Numbered from the stretch's first letter, positions 38,485 through 49,875 are shown. The stretch is 64,000 nucleotides of DNA from Tamarix chinensis (GCA_030549775.1 CM060175.1:7192564-7256563), one strand, 5' to 3'. Notes: generated by a model not told the origin, from the sequence alone. Made by a program: numbers and translations.

Positions 38485-39259
38485 ATGGATAACCATGAGT
38501 AAGACCCTAAAGATTCCTGTTCTTTTATTGAGGGGCTAGAAACTAACAACAATTAATGGCATGCTAATAGATTGCCAGTAAGAGTGTTGATATCTATTCT
38601 ATTGATGTGATTATTGGTATTTTTACATAGTTGAGTGTTTTATTGAAAAATGTGGCTAATTTGAGGACTTCTAATGTGCATGTAACGATGGTGAAATGTC
38701 ACTTATGTGGTGGACGTCACACTTGCACTAAGTGTAGGTTAGAAATCATTTTATACAATTTTCTAAGAAAGCTAACTTTGTTTCCAATTTTAGCTGTTCC
38801 AATAATAATCCTTACTCCAACACTTATAATCCTAGTTGGAGGAATCACCTAAAATTTTCCAGGAGAAATCAAATTCCAATTCAAGCTCCAAGTTAAGTGA
38901 TTCCACATCTAGGATGTTAAGTTCCTGCCCTAAATCCAAGCTTTATTTGGAAGAATTAATTAAAAAGTTCATAAATCAATGTAAGTATAGATTCCAAAAT
39001 CAAGACGTTCAAATTCAAAATTAAGAGGCTTCTCAAAATAACTTGGAGGTGCAGGTAGAATAGTTAGAAATATAGAGAAGAAATTATGATAGAATGCAAA
39101 GGGAACCACATTAAGGAGTGATAAAGGTATTCTAGATGTACCGTCTCCAAGCTTTGAAGAGACTGGTTAGGCAAAAATGGATGATCATCAAGCCATTGAG
39201 ATTTCTTAATCTTAAACTAATGTAGCATAGAATTTGCACCTTTAGAGAGTTCACAATAT

Positions 39260-40150
39260 GAGGTAAAACCCTATCAACCTTGTATTATTTTTCCTTAAAG
39301 GTTGAACCAATAGAAAATGGATACCTAATTTTCTAAGTGTCTTGAAAATTTAAGAAGTTACACATCAATATTCCATTTGCTGATGCTTTAACACATATGC
39401 CTAGTTATGTTTATTTTTTGAAAGAAATTTTAGCTAACAATAGGAAGGTGGAGGATTATGAGATGCTTTGATTGATTGAGGAGTGTTCCCTTATTCTCCA
39501 AAGCAAACTACCACTAAAGCTAAAGGATCTAGGGATTTTTATTATTCCTTGTAATATTGGTAGTTTATATTTTGATAAGGTGCTTTGTTATTTGAGTAAT
39601 AATTTTAACCTCATTCCCTTTTTAATTTTTAGAAATCTTTGATTTGGTGAACCAAAGGGCACTATGGTATCTCTTTAAATAGTATATCAATTGATAAAAT
39701 ATCCATGAAGGATAATAAAAGATATTTAGTAAAGGTTTATAAGTTCATCTTATCAGTGGACTTTATTGTTTTAGACATGGAAGAGTATCGTGAGACACCT
39801 TTTATCTTTAAGAGATCTTTCCTTTCTGTTGATGTTGCAATCATTGATGTGAGAAGTTCTCTTTATTATTGGGGATGAGAAGGTGTGCTTTGATCTATCT
39901 ATTTCTATTCATGTTTCCCCAAACGATGATGTTTGTTACATGAAAGGTTATGTTGACAAGGAGGTGAAGGAAGATGTTAAAGAGCACCTTTTAAGGAGTC
40001 ATTTGAAAAATAATTGTGTCAAGGAAAAATAGCCTAATAATAGAGGTAATGCATCCATTCATACCAGATGCAAGGAAAGGAGGAAGTTAATGAATGTGTT
40101 GGCATCTATTACTGCCACTTGTGAAAATCAATTGAGACGAATGATATAGA
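39260..40150 (+). pseudogene. Athila-like retropepsin (aspartic protease) region, degenerate
   Basis: Reading across frames: KKLHINIPFADALTHMPSY, FLKEILANNRKVEDYEM, EECSLILQSKLPLKLKDLG, FIIPCNIGSLYFDKVLCYLS, NNFNLIPFLIFRNL, GEPKGTMVSL, then SVDFIVLDMEEY-like and RDTFYL-like segments, and SPNDDVCYMKGYVDKEVKED. This is the typical linker, protease and post-protease order of Athila-type polyproteins. The catalytic Asp-Ser/Thr-Gly is not visible: the equivalent of 'ALCDLGA(S/D)INLMP' reads LCYLSNNFNLIPF. The reading breaks off near 40150, where reverse transcriptase would start, and goes straight into the 3' untranslated region. Confidence 0.8.
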
Positions 40151-40189
40151 AAAAATATATTTGATGAACTAGAATTCATTATAAACTGG

Positions 40190-42299
40190 TGTTTGTAGAG
40201 CAATAAAGGAGTTGACTTAACAAATTTTGGTAAGCATTTCTTGGGAGGCAACCCAAGATTTTTCTTTTTTTTTGTTAGAATTCTCTCTCTCTCTCTATGT
40301 TGTGTGGAAAATCATGGATTTTTGTGTATCTATACGTGTGTAGGTGGTGGAATTCTATAGAGGGTGGTTGATGTCCAAGATATGAGGAAGAACTATGGAA
40401 AAAATTTCCAAGTGTGGAAGTATGAAGGATGTGAGAAATGGTTGAAAAAAAAATTCATCTAAGTCTTAATGGTGTGGAGAGTAAAAGATGTGAATTTTTT
40501 TTATAAATGTTGGAAATTTTGAAGATATAGACTTCTTAGTGCGGGAAAGGCTTCTTGCTTGACTTGGAGGAAGTTCAAAACTAGCACCATCCTTCAATTC
40601 TGCCACCACCTCCATATGATTGTGTTTGGGTCTATGAGTTCCGTTTCCCCTTTTTCTTTTCTATCACATTGGGGACAATGTGCATGTTAAACATGGGGGA
40701 GTTTAGGTTAGTACATATGAATTTTTTATGTTTTATGAGTGCTTTGTGAGTTTATGTCAATTGTTTTTTTCTTCATATTTTTGCTTTTGTGTGTATTTTT
40801 CTAATGTGATGTGTTTGTTTACTTTTACTTTATATCCAAAAAAAATGAAAAAAAAGGAATAAAAGTGGGTAACAACCTTTTGTTGATGATACCTAAAGAT
40901 TGTTAAATGTATTGATTGCATTGAATTGAGTTTACTTGCTAAGACTCCCAAAAGGTTTCTTGAAAATGAATTTTTATTTGCGCTTAAAATGTTTTGGGTG
41001 CACCCTTCTAAAATAAGTATAACTATGTTGGTAAAATTGAGGGCTATGTATATATTGGGTCTTTTTTGTGGTTTATTATTGTTGATTTTTATGCTGACTT
41101 GTTTTAGAATTTAAAGGTTTATAACTAGATTATATATTTATTTATACCTTGTGAAACACTATGCCTTATAGAATAATGCATTAAATACAATATCATTTAC
41201 TTTTATGCCATGGCTAAAGAAACTACAACTTGCATTAGTTCTCTTCAAAATGACATATGACTCGGTTATGCTTTTAAAATGATAGAGGAATAATTTTATT
41301 TTCACGAAACCTAAATTAGTCAAATAACCTAACTTTAATGTTTTATCCTTTGTTAAGCCTATAGTGTTTTTGGCCTATTTTTTCTTGATTTAACTACACT
41401 TGTAGCCCAAATTTGCCTATCCCTACCTTGTTCTAGAACTAGTGGGGGTATTGAGTAAGATTGAATAAAATAGTTAGAACTGTGATTTAAAATAAGCATA
41501 AGAAAGGTATGAAAAGATGAATGGTTGTGTGGAATGAAATAAAAAGAAAAAAATAGAAGAAGAAGAAGAAGAAAAGAGAGAGAAAAAGAAAAAGGAGAAA
41601 AGAAAATAAAAAACTAATAAGAAGTTTAGGTTTGTTTCTCATGTTGAAGAAGTTGGAATGGTTGAAAAACAAGAGAAAAAAGGTACAAGATTCTTGTACT
41701 GTTGTTATTGACCCTACTTCATTGTTACTAAACTTTTAGCTCCACATACCAAAATTTTCAATCATAACCTTCTAACATTTGGCTTCATCACAACCTTAAT
41801 AAGTCATCTTATTATTGTGTGTTCTAAGTCTTTTTGGTGTTGTAGAATTGAGAAGTAGTGCAAGTATATGAGTGATCATGTTCATGAGTGTGAAGACTTA
41901 AGAGAAACATTATAATCAATTAGTATAAATAAATAAATACATGAAAGAAGGATCCTTGTGCCTAAAGTGAGATTGCCAATTTGAAACTTTGGATTTTTAA
42001 ATGAGTTAGTATGCACTTGACTACAACCTAGCATATATGTCTTATAATGTTATCCTTTGTATGATTTTGACCTAATAATTCAACAATAGTAATATACTTC
42101 TTTCCTAAGCATGCAATCATTCCTAAGGTCTTAATGAGTAGGTTTGATTTGGTGTATTTTGCATGTTATAATGATTTTTTTTCTAAGAAAGGGGTCTTAT
42201 TTGTGCTAATAAATCTTTTTTAAAATTTTACACATGTTATTTGGTTGAGGAAAAGCAATAATTCGAGCATGGGTGTAGTTAATAGGTGTGATTTTATGT
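40190..42299 (+). other. 3' untranslated region of the Athila-like element
   Basis: Two motifs typical of this group are well preserved: TTGGGAGGCAACCCAAGATT (40237-40260), and CACATTGGGGACAATGTGCA with the following ACATGGGGGAG (40666-40700). The rest has purine-rich runs (41500-41690, GAAGAAGAA) and no coding sequence. The small ORFs at 40757-41114 and 41487-41672 are incidental. Confidence 0.7.
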
Positions 42300-43791
42300 T
42301 GATCATGTTGCACTTTAATGTAAATATTTAATATGATTATGTGATAATTTGTGCGCACTTTAGTCCATTTATTCTTATTTAATGCTCTTGATTATATTTT
42401 ATAGGTATTTGGAGAAAACGGAATCAAAAGAAACTAAAATTCAACATCTAGAACAAAATAGAAGCAATAACAAGCTCCGAAAGTGTGAAAGGGTGGAAAA
42501 CATGAAAATTCAACCTTGATGCAATTTGAATTTGGAAAAATGCTAAACATGAAAATTATATATCTTTTCGTTAGTTTTCTAACAAATTAGAAATGTATCT
42601 TAATAGAAGGACAAATGAAGAAGATATATTCAAACTATGAAACATGGTTAAAGTTCCCAAAAACCTCATAATCTAAGAGTCAACATGTCCCCATCATGTT
42701 AATTGACATGGCCATGTCAACCACAACCAATAAAATAGTTGAACAAATCAAAACACGAGGTACTTGTGTTGACCCTTGATCGCATATATAATGGTTTTTT
42801 CAACTCATCTTTAGGGAAGATCTTTTGTATGACCAAGAGCATGACTTGTAGGCTGATATTAAGACTTACGATTCATCACTTTCTCCTTCTTTCCCCATAC
42901 CCAATCCTTCCACAATCCATCCTTGATGTCCTAATTTTTTAATCCAAGCAATGCAATTGAATAGCGTAATCTAATTTACAAATAAAAGGGTATTTTATAT
43001 TGTGTTTTCACTTTTTTAATTTGTAATTTATTCATGAATGCTCTCTTACTTCATAATATGTGATTGAATAAAGCCACAATTGGTTAGTTGATTTGGGCTA
43101 AGGTGGTGAGAGATCCCCCTATCCTAATATGTGTTTTTGAGAATTTGAAACCCTAACTCAATTCAACCCTTAGTCATATGTGTTGGGTTGATGATTTAAT
43201 TGACATAATTGGAAAATTATCACCTTCCCATTATTGGCTAAAGTAACTCTGGCAAGATTCGAGAGATGAGACATAGTGTGATTCATTGAAATAACTAGAG
43301 ATCAAATTACAAAGTTGAGAGATGTTGATTTCCTCTTTGTAACCTTTGATCTCTAGTAATGTATTATTATTAAAAATGGGATATAAATTAATGAGTAATG
43401 TATTGTCTATGTGTGCATTCATACTAGAGATAGATGATTCTCCTTAGGAAGTTGGGTGTAGTAGCTCGAGAGAGTATTACACTTCATACCTTGGTTGACA
43501 TATTTTACTTTGTGATCCAAATTGGGGTTTGGGGTTAATATTTAATTCCATTAGGGTTGGGGGTGTTAACTAGAGGCTTAGTATTTTCTCTTTGAAATTA
43601 ACCTTTTTCGTGCCATTTTGTTGGTTTTGTTTTGTTAGGTTCTTTTCTTTGCTTTAGTCATTCACTAAAATCCCTTGATATTTAGTCTAGACAAAAGACA
43701 TCTTATCATTTATGTTTTGCTCACCCTTAGTCCTTATGAACGATATTTATTATGCTACTTTGAGAAGCATACTTGTGGTGATATGCCATCA
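42300..43791 (+). repeat. 3' LTR of the Athila-like element
   Basis: It starts TGATCATGTTGCACTTTAAT and ends ATATGCCATCA. It is uninterrupted, so it preserves the pre-insertion form of the 5' LTR (TCATC once at 42873-42877). No gene lies within it. Confidence 0.85.
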
Positions 43792-46189
43792 AGATCTCAT
43801 GCCAACCACCTACATTAAGGAGACTAGCACACACAATCATCAACTAATCTAAGAGCATCTAAAGCCCCATATAGTTGATTAGGTCTTGGGACTATTGTCT
43901 AGTGTACAAGTTGGGTTTGTAAGCTAAGATTGGGCCAATTATTAGGGCCTAGTAGTGGGCATGGCAAACTCTCTAGGTTTGGTAGTTTGGCTTGAAAATA
44001 ACCCATATCAATAATGATTCCAAAAGTTTTATAAATTTTAGATAGTTAAAAGGGTCATTTTGGGATTTAAATTGTGATTAAGGCATACTGATATAATAAA
44101 TATTATATATTGCAAATTGCTTGGTTTGGCATTTTGAAAATCCCTAAGAGATTCATACATGTATATAAAGAATTCAAATATCTACATTATAGACGAGTCT
44201 TGAAAGAGTTCAAAAGTCAAAAGCGGCTCAAAAGTCTCACGAGAGTCAAAACCACGAGAATGTGCAAGAAGGTGAAAACGAAGTATTTAAAAAATGTAAG
44301 TAGGATTTTGAAGTTGCAAAAGGTGTAAGAAAACATGTAACATAAGATAATTTTGTTTTCAAACGATAAATATTCTAAAAAAGTTAGAGCTTGCAAAAAT
44401 GGGGTATTACATAATTATACAAGTGAATTTTGACTTCTTATACTTGATAAAATGAACATTAAGGATCATGTATCCATAGTTACAAGGATGCAAGCATTAA
44501 TGAGTAAGACCACTGTTCTCCTTAATTTATTTTTATAACTCATAATATGAAATTATATTAGATTGTCACTAATAATATCATATCAGATAAAATTATATTA
44601 ATATAATAATTAATGATATTTATATCAATTTAGTAGTATAAAAAATAATAATTAGAACATCATGAATACTAATAGTATTAATTCCTTTGTATAAATTTAT
44701 CAATAATAATTAATTGCATAATGAAATAATATTATGAATAATAATTAATAATATTTTTATAATATAAAAATAATAAAATTGTTATAATAATTAAATATTA
44801 ACTTCACAATCTAATTATTAATAAATAATAGTAAAATAATAACAATATTTGATAATAATAATAATAATAATAGTAATAATAATAATAATATTTATAATAA
44901 TAATGAATTTGACAACAACAATAATAATAATTACTAATAATAATTAAAAATATTATTAAAAATTTGAAATAAAAGTAATTAACAATTATTAATAATCATT
45001 ATAATAATTAGCTTTAATAATGTTAGTTTAATAGTAATAATAATAATAATAAAATATTATGATTAATTAAAATTCTTAAATAATAATTTTAATACTAATA
45101 AAAATAAATAGTTATTATTATCTTAGTTAATTTTACAATTGAAGCATTAATAAAAATGAAAAAACAATATTAATTTAATAATTGTAATAAGCTAGAATAA
45201 TTAATATAATTATTAATATTTTATTGTATTAATAATAATAATAATTTATTTATTTATTTTTTGCTAATGATAACCCTTAAATCTATTCTTATGCATTTAA
45301 TTTCATTTATAAAATAACGCTGATTTAGAAATATATTTCAAATATACAAATTAGTGAATGCTATTAAATAACATATATTTTTATGTTTAGTTTCTTAATT
45401 ATAGCCTTTAGGGCTATTGATAGTATTTTTCTTAATTTAATAATGATAATTTATTATGATAATTAACAATGTTAATGTTTGATAGCAATAATAATGATAA
45501 TAATAATAGTAATAGTTAATTCAATGATATAAATTATAATATAAAAAATTAAAATAATGAATAATAATAGTCTTGAGCATTTTTATTAATTTAATAATAA
45601 TAGTAATAGTAATTATATTATTTTAAAATTAATAATAATAGGAGCATTAATAATAATGAAAAAAATTAATCTTAATTTAATATTTAATAATCTAGAATAA
45701 TTAATAACATTATTAATATTTGATTGTAATAATAATATTACTATTATTATTTAATTTATTTATTTAATAGTTTTGCCGATGATAATCCTTAAATCTATTC
45801 TCATGCATTTAATTTCATTTATAAAACAATGTTGATTTAGAAATACATTTCAAATATACAAATTAGTAAATGCTATTAAATGACAGATATTTTTATTTTT
45901 AGTTTCTTAATTATAGCCTTTAGGGCTATTGATAGTATTTTTTAAATTTAATAATAATAATAATAATAATAATTAATTCAATGATATAAATTATAATATA
46001 AAAAATTAAAATAATGAACAATAATAGTTTTGAGCATTTTTATTAATTTAATAATAATAACAATAAATAATTATATTATTCTAAAATTAATAATTCTAAA
46101 AAGTATTCATAAAGTTTATTTATATGTTTAGAATTTTGGTTGATAACAACGACAGCAACAATAATAAAAATTTTAATTATGTTAAGGTT
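43792..46189. other. AT-rich, ATT-repeat-rich DNA; edge of a further LTR-like element
   Basis: At 44391-44411 the sequence GCAAAAATGGGGTATTACA looks like a terminus of the same TGTAATACCCC type, facing minus. The partner edge was not located. From 44.8 kb onward the DNA is dominated by AAT/ATT runs, including a direct tandem duplication. I see no gene. Confidence 0.4.
45131..46108. repeat. Direct tandem duplication, unit about 0.5 kb
   Basis: Unit 1 (about 45131-45640) and unit 2 (about 45641-46108) share the same order of landmarks: GAAGCATTAATAA/GGAGCATTAATAA, CTAGAATAATTAATA, AACCCTTAAATCTATTCT/AATCCTTAAATCTATTCT, CATTTCAAATATACAAATTA, TTATAGCCTTTAGGGCTATT, ATGATATAAATTATAATATA, and GAGCATTTTTATTAATTTAA. 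Identity is high over the non-microsatellite parts. Confidence 0.88.
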
Positions 46190-46560
46190 AAATAAAATCA
46201 AAACAGAACAGCACTGATAAATATAAGCGAGATCGGGCAAGTAAAAATCAGTCGAAGAACCCGCCTAAATGTTGCAAAAGTTGGACCAACCAGCGAAGAC
46301 AAAATTGTGGAAAGAGGACCTCACCTGTAATGATTTATGCTTCATATCAGGTCATTGTGAATCATGAGAACCGTTCCAAATGTGCCTATTCAGTCCATCA
46401 GCATAGTAGAACGAATGAAAACAAGATCTCATGCTCAAAAGCAAAATCATTTCTCTACATTTTTTTCCACTGCATGTCATAATGCAGGATTGACGCTGCC
46501 CAAATCGCCCTGCCCGTTGGTTCTTTGACCACGAGTTACTATTTTATGTTAGGCGGGTAG
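46190..46560. other. Low-repeat island of unknown function
   Basis: Composition changes abruptly from ATT repeats to mixed sequence of higher complexity. No long ORF is present. On the minus strand it holds splice-like sites (TTACAG next to GTGAGG near 46322-46332). It could be untranslated sequence of the kinase gene, of another transcript, or a relic of a gene. Confidence 0.35.
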
Positions 46561-47488
46561 GTGATCCTAAATTAACCACGTTGGTGAACGTTTTTAAAAA
46601 ATTATTTAGGCGTTTATTAAATTAATCTAGAGACATAATTTTTTTTATTTAGTGGTGAATGATTAAATTATATAAATAAATTAAATTTAATCATTGATTC
46701 AATGGTTAACATTTTAAAGATAAATGAAAGTTAAACAATATCAATTTTTAATTTAACCTAACCCATATTAACTTAAAAGAATTATTTGTCAAATGTATTT
46801 AATAAAAATTAATAACCTTTATTAATTTTGAGTGATCACCTACCGGACTCTTAAAGGATGCTCGGTATTGAAATAATAGAGATGAAAAACGATATTGTAC
46901 TATTTTATATTTCTTGTAATGTATTTGAATATGAAAAAAACTTTTTCAATGGAATATTCATTTTATTTCCTAAGAAAGATCTAAAATGAATATTTTAGCT
47001 ACCGGACTGACTTTACTCTGTTCCAAATCCCTCGTAAAAAAACATACAAAGATAATTTTTTTCTTTCCACTATCTCCATACCAAACACCCCGTAATAAAA
47101 GAAAAAAGAAAAAAAAAAGAGCCCCCCAACGGCGGACAAACAAAATAATCCGTGAGCATATGAACTTAGAAATGGGTCTTCTGTTCTTCTCTAGTAAATT
47201 TGTGCTCTGCTGCTAACATATTCACAATATCACGAGCCCGATGAGCTCCTGTATCCCATGTCGCTAATTCCTAACAGCAACAAGGAATGCAGAAAACCAG
47301 CGCCACCAGAAGTGAACTCCAGAAATAAGCCTTCAAGGCCATATCCAACACGAGACTTCTTCCATCGTCACCGCCATCAGCATTACTAGAAGCCTTAGAA
47401 ATTCTCTCTCGGATACAAATTTGAGGGTCAAGTGAGTCTAAATTTCAGAAATCCCAATCATCTATGTCAGCCGCGATTATCAACATCA
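46561..47488 (-). other. 3' flank and probable 3' UTR of the kinase gene
   Basis: Downstream of the kinase stop, 47230-47488 has gene-like complexity. It contains an open minus-strand stretch (47271-47437) that ends in a hydrophobic tail (see the finding on a possible extra exon). 46561-47220 is more AT-rich; a poly(A) site cannot be fixed. Confidence 0.45.
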
Positions 47489-49875
47489 TCAGTTATCGAT
47501 ACTTTCTAGATTTCTGAGAACTTCCGTCATTTTTGGTCTAAGATCTGGAGAAGGAGAGCAACAAGCCACAGCTATCTGAACCAATTTAAGGACACGGTTT
47601 TCAGTGACCAACCTTTGATCACTATTTTCATTCCCATGTATGTCCGGGTGATACAAGTCCGCAATCCTATGGTCAAGGATTGCGCTCCGAACAGCATTCG
47701 ACAAATAAAAGTCAGGTGAATCTGATGCATTACAATCAACAGGTTCTTTCCCTGTTATCAGTTCCATCAGCACTACCCCAAAGCTGTAGATATCAGTGGC
47801 TTCACCGACATCTTTCATTTTGCTCAGATCAGGAGCTCTGTAACCTTGAGCAATAGAGGCATCAAGCAATTCTTGGAGAGCAGCAGCATTGAGGAGGAGA
47901 TGTATTCCATAGTCAGAAATGTACGGCTGAAAGTTCTTATTGAGTAGAATGTTTTTTGACTTGAGATTGCCATGTACAATGGGTCTACGCAAACCTGTAT
48001 GAAGATGATTAAGTCCCCTTGCTATACCACACGAAATCCTATAAATAATTTCCCATTTGCGAGACTCAGCATTCCCATCTGCCACGAAAACATAACAGTT
48101 CTACTCAGAGTCGTAGGCAATTTTCAAGTTATATCAAAGAAAACACTTAGCCATAAAATCATTCAGACCCATACACCACCGAAGGATCCTTCTTTAGTTT
48201 GACATTATTAAATATTACCAATCGCTATGAATTTACTATGGAAGCAGTATCTGCCACATAGTACAGATATGGGTGACACTGAAGACATTATAGATTAAAA
48301 AAATTCTTCTTTGACTAAAGATAATAGAATAGGTCGGCATATTTCAATTAGGATAGAACGCATGTGAAAGTTTCAATGAGTTCGATCAACCCAACTACTT
48401 GAGCATCCCTTTTCCTGTCGATGTAAGGTAAAAGATGCATCATTAGTTCTTTAATAGTTTACTGCCCTCTATTTTTCTATTTCTATCTTGTTTCCAACTC
48501 GGTTTTACATCTCTGGTTCCAAAGATGAATCTAATGGACAGAAACCGGGACCAAAATGAAGCAAAGAGAATATTGCAACTACAAGGAGAACTCAAAAGAA
48601 GAAAACAAGTCAGAAACAAGTCACTATCACCACCACCCCATATAAAATTCAGAGGACCACCCAACATATTGCAAGATCCAGTATCAGATAATATATAATC
48701 AGTGACCACAGCAAAGTCCGACATGCATCCAACTAAAGAAGAACTGGTACATAAACTACTTATACCTACAATAGACGAGAGACCACAATGTGCGTGGCCA
48801 CTACTAACCACAAGATCTTATGGACAATATTGATACGAATTAAAAGAAAGAAAATGTGTTTTAGCCGAAAAAGAAATATTTATCACAAGTAGCTAAGTCA
48901 GAATAAAAGAAAAGGACAATGCGGCAGCAGCATTTAACTTTTGCGTGGCCACCATGATCATAGCAAATCTGCAGAACTGGTATTTCTTATGTTTCCAAGT
49001 GAGTGAGTTCCTTTTATTAAATAATATGTGAATGAAATAATGATAGGCTGAACTATAGTAAATGAAGCATCAATTCTTGAAAATCCTATGAAACGAGCAA
49101 CTCTTCGGGTAAAAAGATAAAACCACATTGAACAAGCAAAGGATAATTATATTAATTATATTCCAATACGAATGATCGAGCTTGTAAATCCTAAAATCAA
49201 ATCACTAGACAACTATAAAACCCAAGTCAAATCTCAAAGTCGAATGCCAGTAATCAAAGAGTAAAATGAATCTAACTTACCTTTAATGAACTGAGCTAAA
49301 TTGCCATAAGAATAGTACGGATGAACCATAAGCTTCTCTCCTCTCGAACCCAAATAAAAAGCTTTCAACGGGACCAAATTCTGATGCCTTACTACCCCCA
49401 AAGTACGAATCGCTGGCAGAACTTCACTCGCATCTACACTACACGCCGGTCTCAAAAACCTAAGCAGTAACAGCGTGACAGGACCACCACTACTATTACC
49501 ACTACGACCACCATTACCAAACCTCTTACTCTGACTGACTAAATTAGCTTTATATAAAGTACCGTAGCTCGACTTCCCAATTACTTCGCCAGGAGCATCT
49601 AAGATATCAGGAATACTAAGATTTTCACCACCTTGGAAGCAAATCAAGTCTTCTTCTTCTTCCTCTCGTTTACCACCGGGATGATCACGATGGTTTAAAT
49701 CGCCGTTTCCGTTGTTTACGCTACTGTGATTGTGCTCTGAATCGGCGATTGGTAATGAGTGGTCTCGAAGATTTGATTTCTGAGTAACGCAGATGAGGTA
49801 GATGAAGAAGAAGATGATTGATACGAGAATCGCTGCGGAAATAAGGGTTATAGTCAACTCTACTTTGAACTCCAT
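47489..49875 (-). CDS. Receptor-like pseudokinase, single-pass membrane protein without LRRs (two exons)
   Basis: The model joins exon 1 (49281-49875) and exon 2 (47489-48078), giving 394 residues. The donor AAAG|GTAAGT and acceptor TGGCAG|ATGGG agree in phase (a split Asp codon), with a 1202-bp intron. Residues 7-30 are a hydrophobic membrane anchor, 31-76 a polar linker with a run of five Glu, and ~88-394 a protein kinase fold. Motifs: a glycine loop GKSSYG (100-105); no visible Lys in beta3 (TLLLLRFLRP); HGN at 234-236 in place of HRD, followed by LKSKNILL; SDYG at 253-256 for DFG; APD at 280-282 for APE; SFGVVLMELITGKEP in subdomain IX. Loss of the catalytic Asp and apparently of the beta3 Lys indicates a pseudokinase that would signal by binding rather than phosphorylation. 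The domain resembles plant LRR-III/TMKL1-like kinases, but the LRR ectodomain is missing. The start is the first ATG before the membrane segment. I cannot name an orthologue. Confidence 0.9.

Larger units (their letters stand above)
34038..38485 (+). mobile_element. 4448-bp LTR-like element nested in the Athila-like gag
   Basis: The left edge reads TGAAATGCCCTGGAAATCCTAA, matching the reverse of the right edge at 20592. The right end reads ATATATTACA, where a (TA)n run has replaced the usual TTTTGGGGTG before TTACA. The 5 bp on the two sides are AGGAT (34033-34037) and TGGAT (38486-38490), one mismatch. The element is homologous to 15573-20592 in inverted orientation throughout: AT-rich start, C/T-rich and GC-richer block (34.43-35.7 kb), ATT-rich block (35.76-36.09 kb), TTAGGGTTT repeats, palindrome array (37.4-37.7 kb), and the conserved terminal hairpin (38362-38395). 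It has no coding region. The overlapping ORFs at 34.4-36.1 kb result from C/T- and ATT-rich composition. Confidence 0.85.
33466..39120 (+). pseudogene. Athila-like gag, broken by stops and by an inserted LTR
   Basis: The first part (33466-34037) reads FEIKIAIIQMIQIRVQFRGL, NDSNAIAYFLEIYDAFKEN, then DDAIRP, a stop, LYLRDKAKI, FLAKFFPPSKIAKMRNDVTN, ESLYKA, ELLKKFPHHGLP and TFYNGLFSTNQSM. These are the retrotransposon gag domain in correct order. After the inserted element, gag resumes at 38491 with a zinc knuckle-like CHLCGGRHTCTKC (38698-38736) and NPYSNTYNPSWRNHLKFSRR (38810-38870). Stops and frame changes make it non-functional. The 82-codon ORF at 33468-33716 and the ORFs at 38631-39024 are fragments of it. 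Confidence 0.85.
28162..43791 (+). mobile_element. Athila-like Ty3/gypsy retrotransposon, internally deleted and carrying two nested insertions
   Basis: The 5' LTR spans 28162-33077 (1501 bp after removing a 3415-bp insertion) and the 3' LTR 42300-43791 (1492 bp). They align along their length, for example ATATTTAATATGATTATGT near the start and GCCATCAAG at the end. The interior holds degenerate gag (interrupted by another 4453-bp insertion), degenerate protease, and an untranslated 3' region with typical motifs of this group. Reverse transcriptase, RNase H and integrase are absent. Without the insertions the element is about 7.8 kb. No matching target duplication was found (CATTA before, AGATC after). 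The primer site is expected right after 33077 (AGTTTTTTG for the usual AGTTTTTGGCGCC), but is degraded. Confidence 0.85.

Noticed and set aside
28162..43791. A fully functional retrotransposon
   Set aside because: Gag and protease carry many stops and frameshifts, and reverse transcriptase and integrase are missing.
48443..48811. 122-codon minus-strand ORF between the kinase exons
   Set aside because: It lies within the 1202-bp intron, whose splice sites agree in phase and rejoin the kinase domain exactly. The ORF has no kinase similarity.
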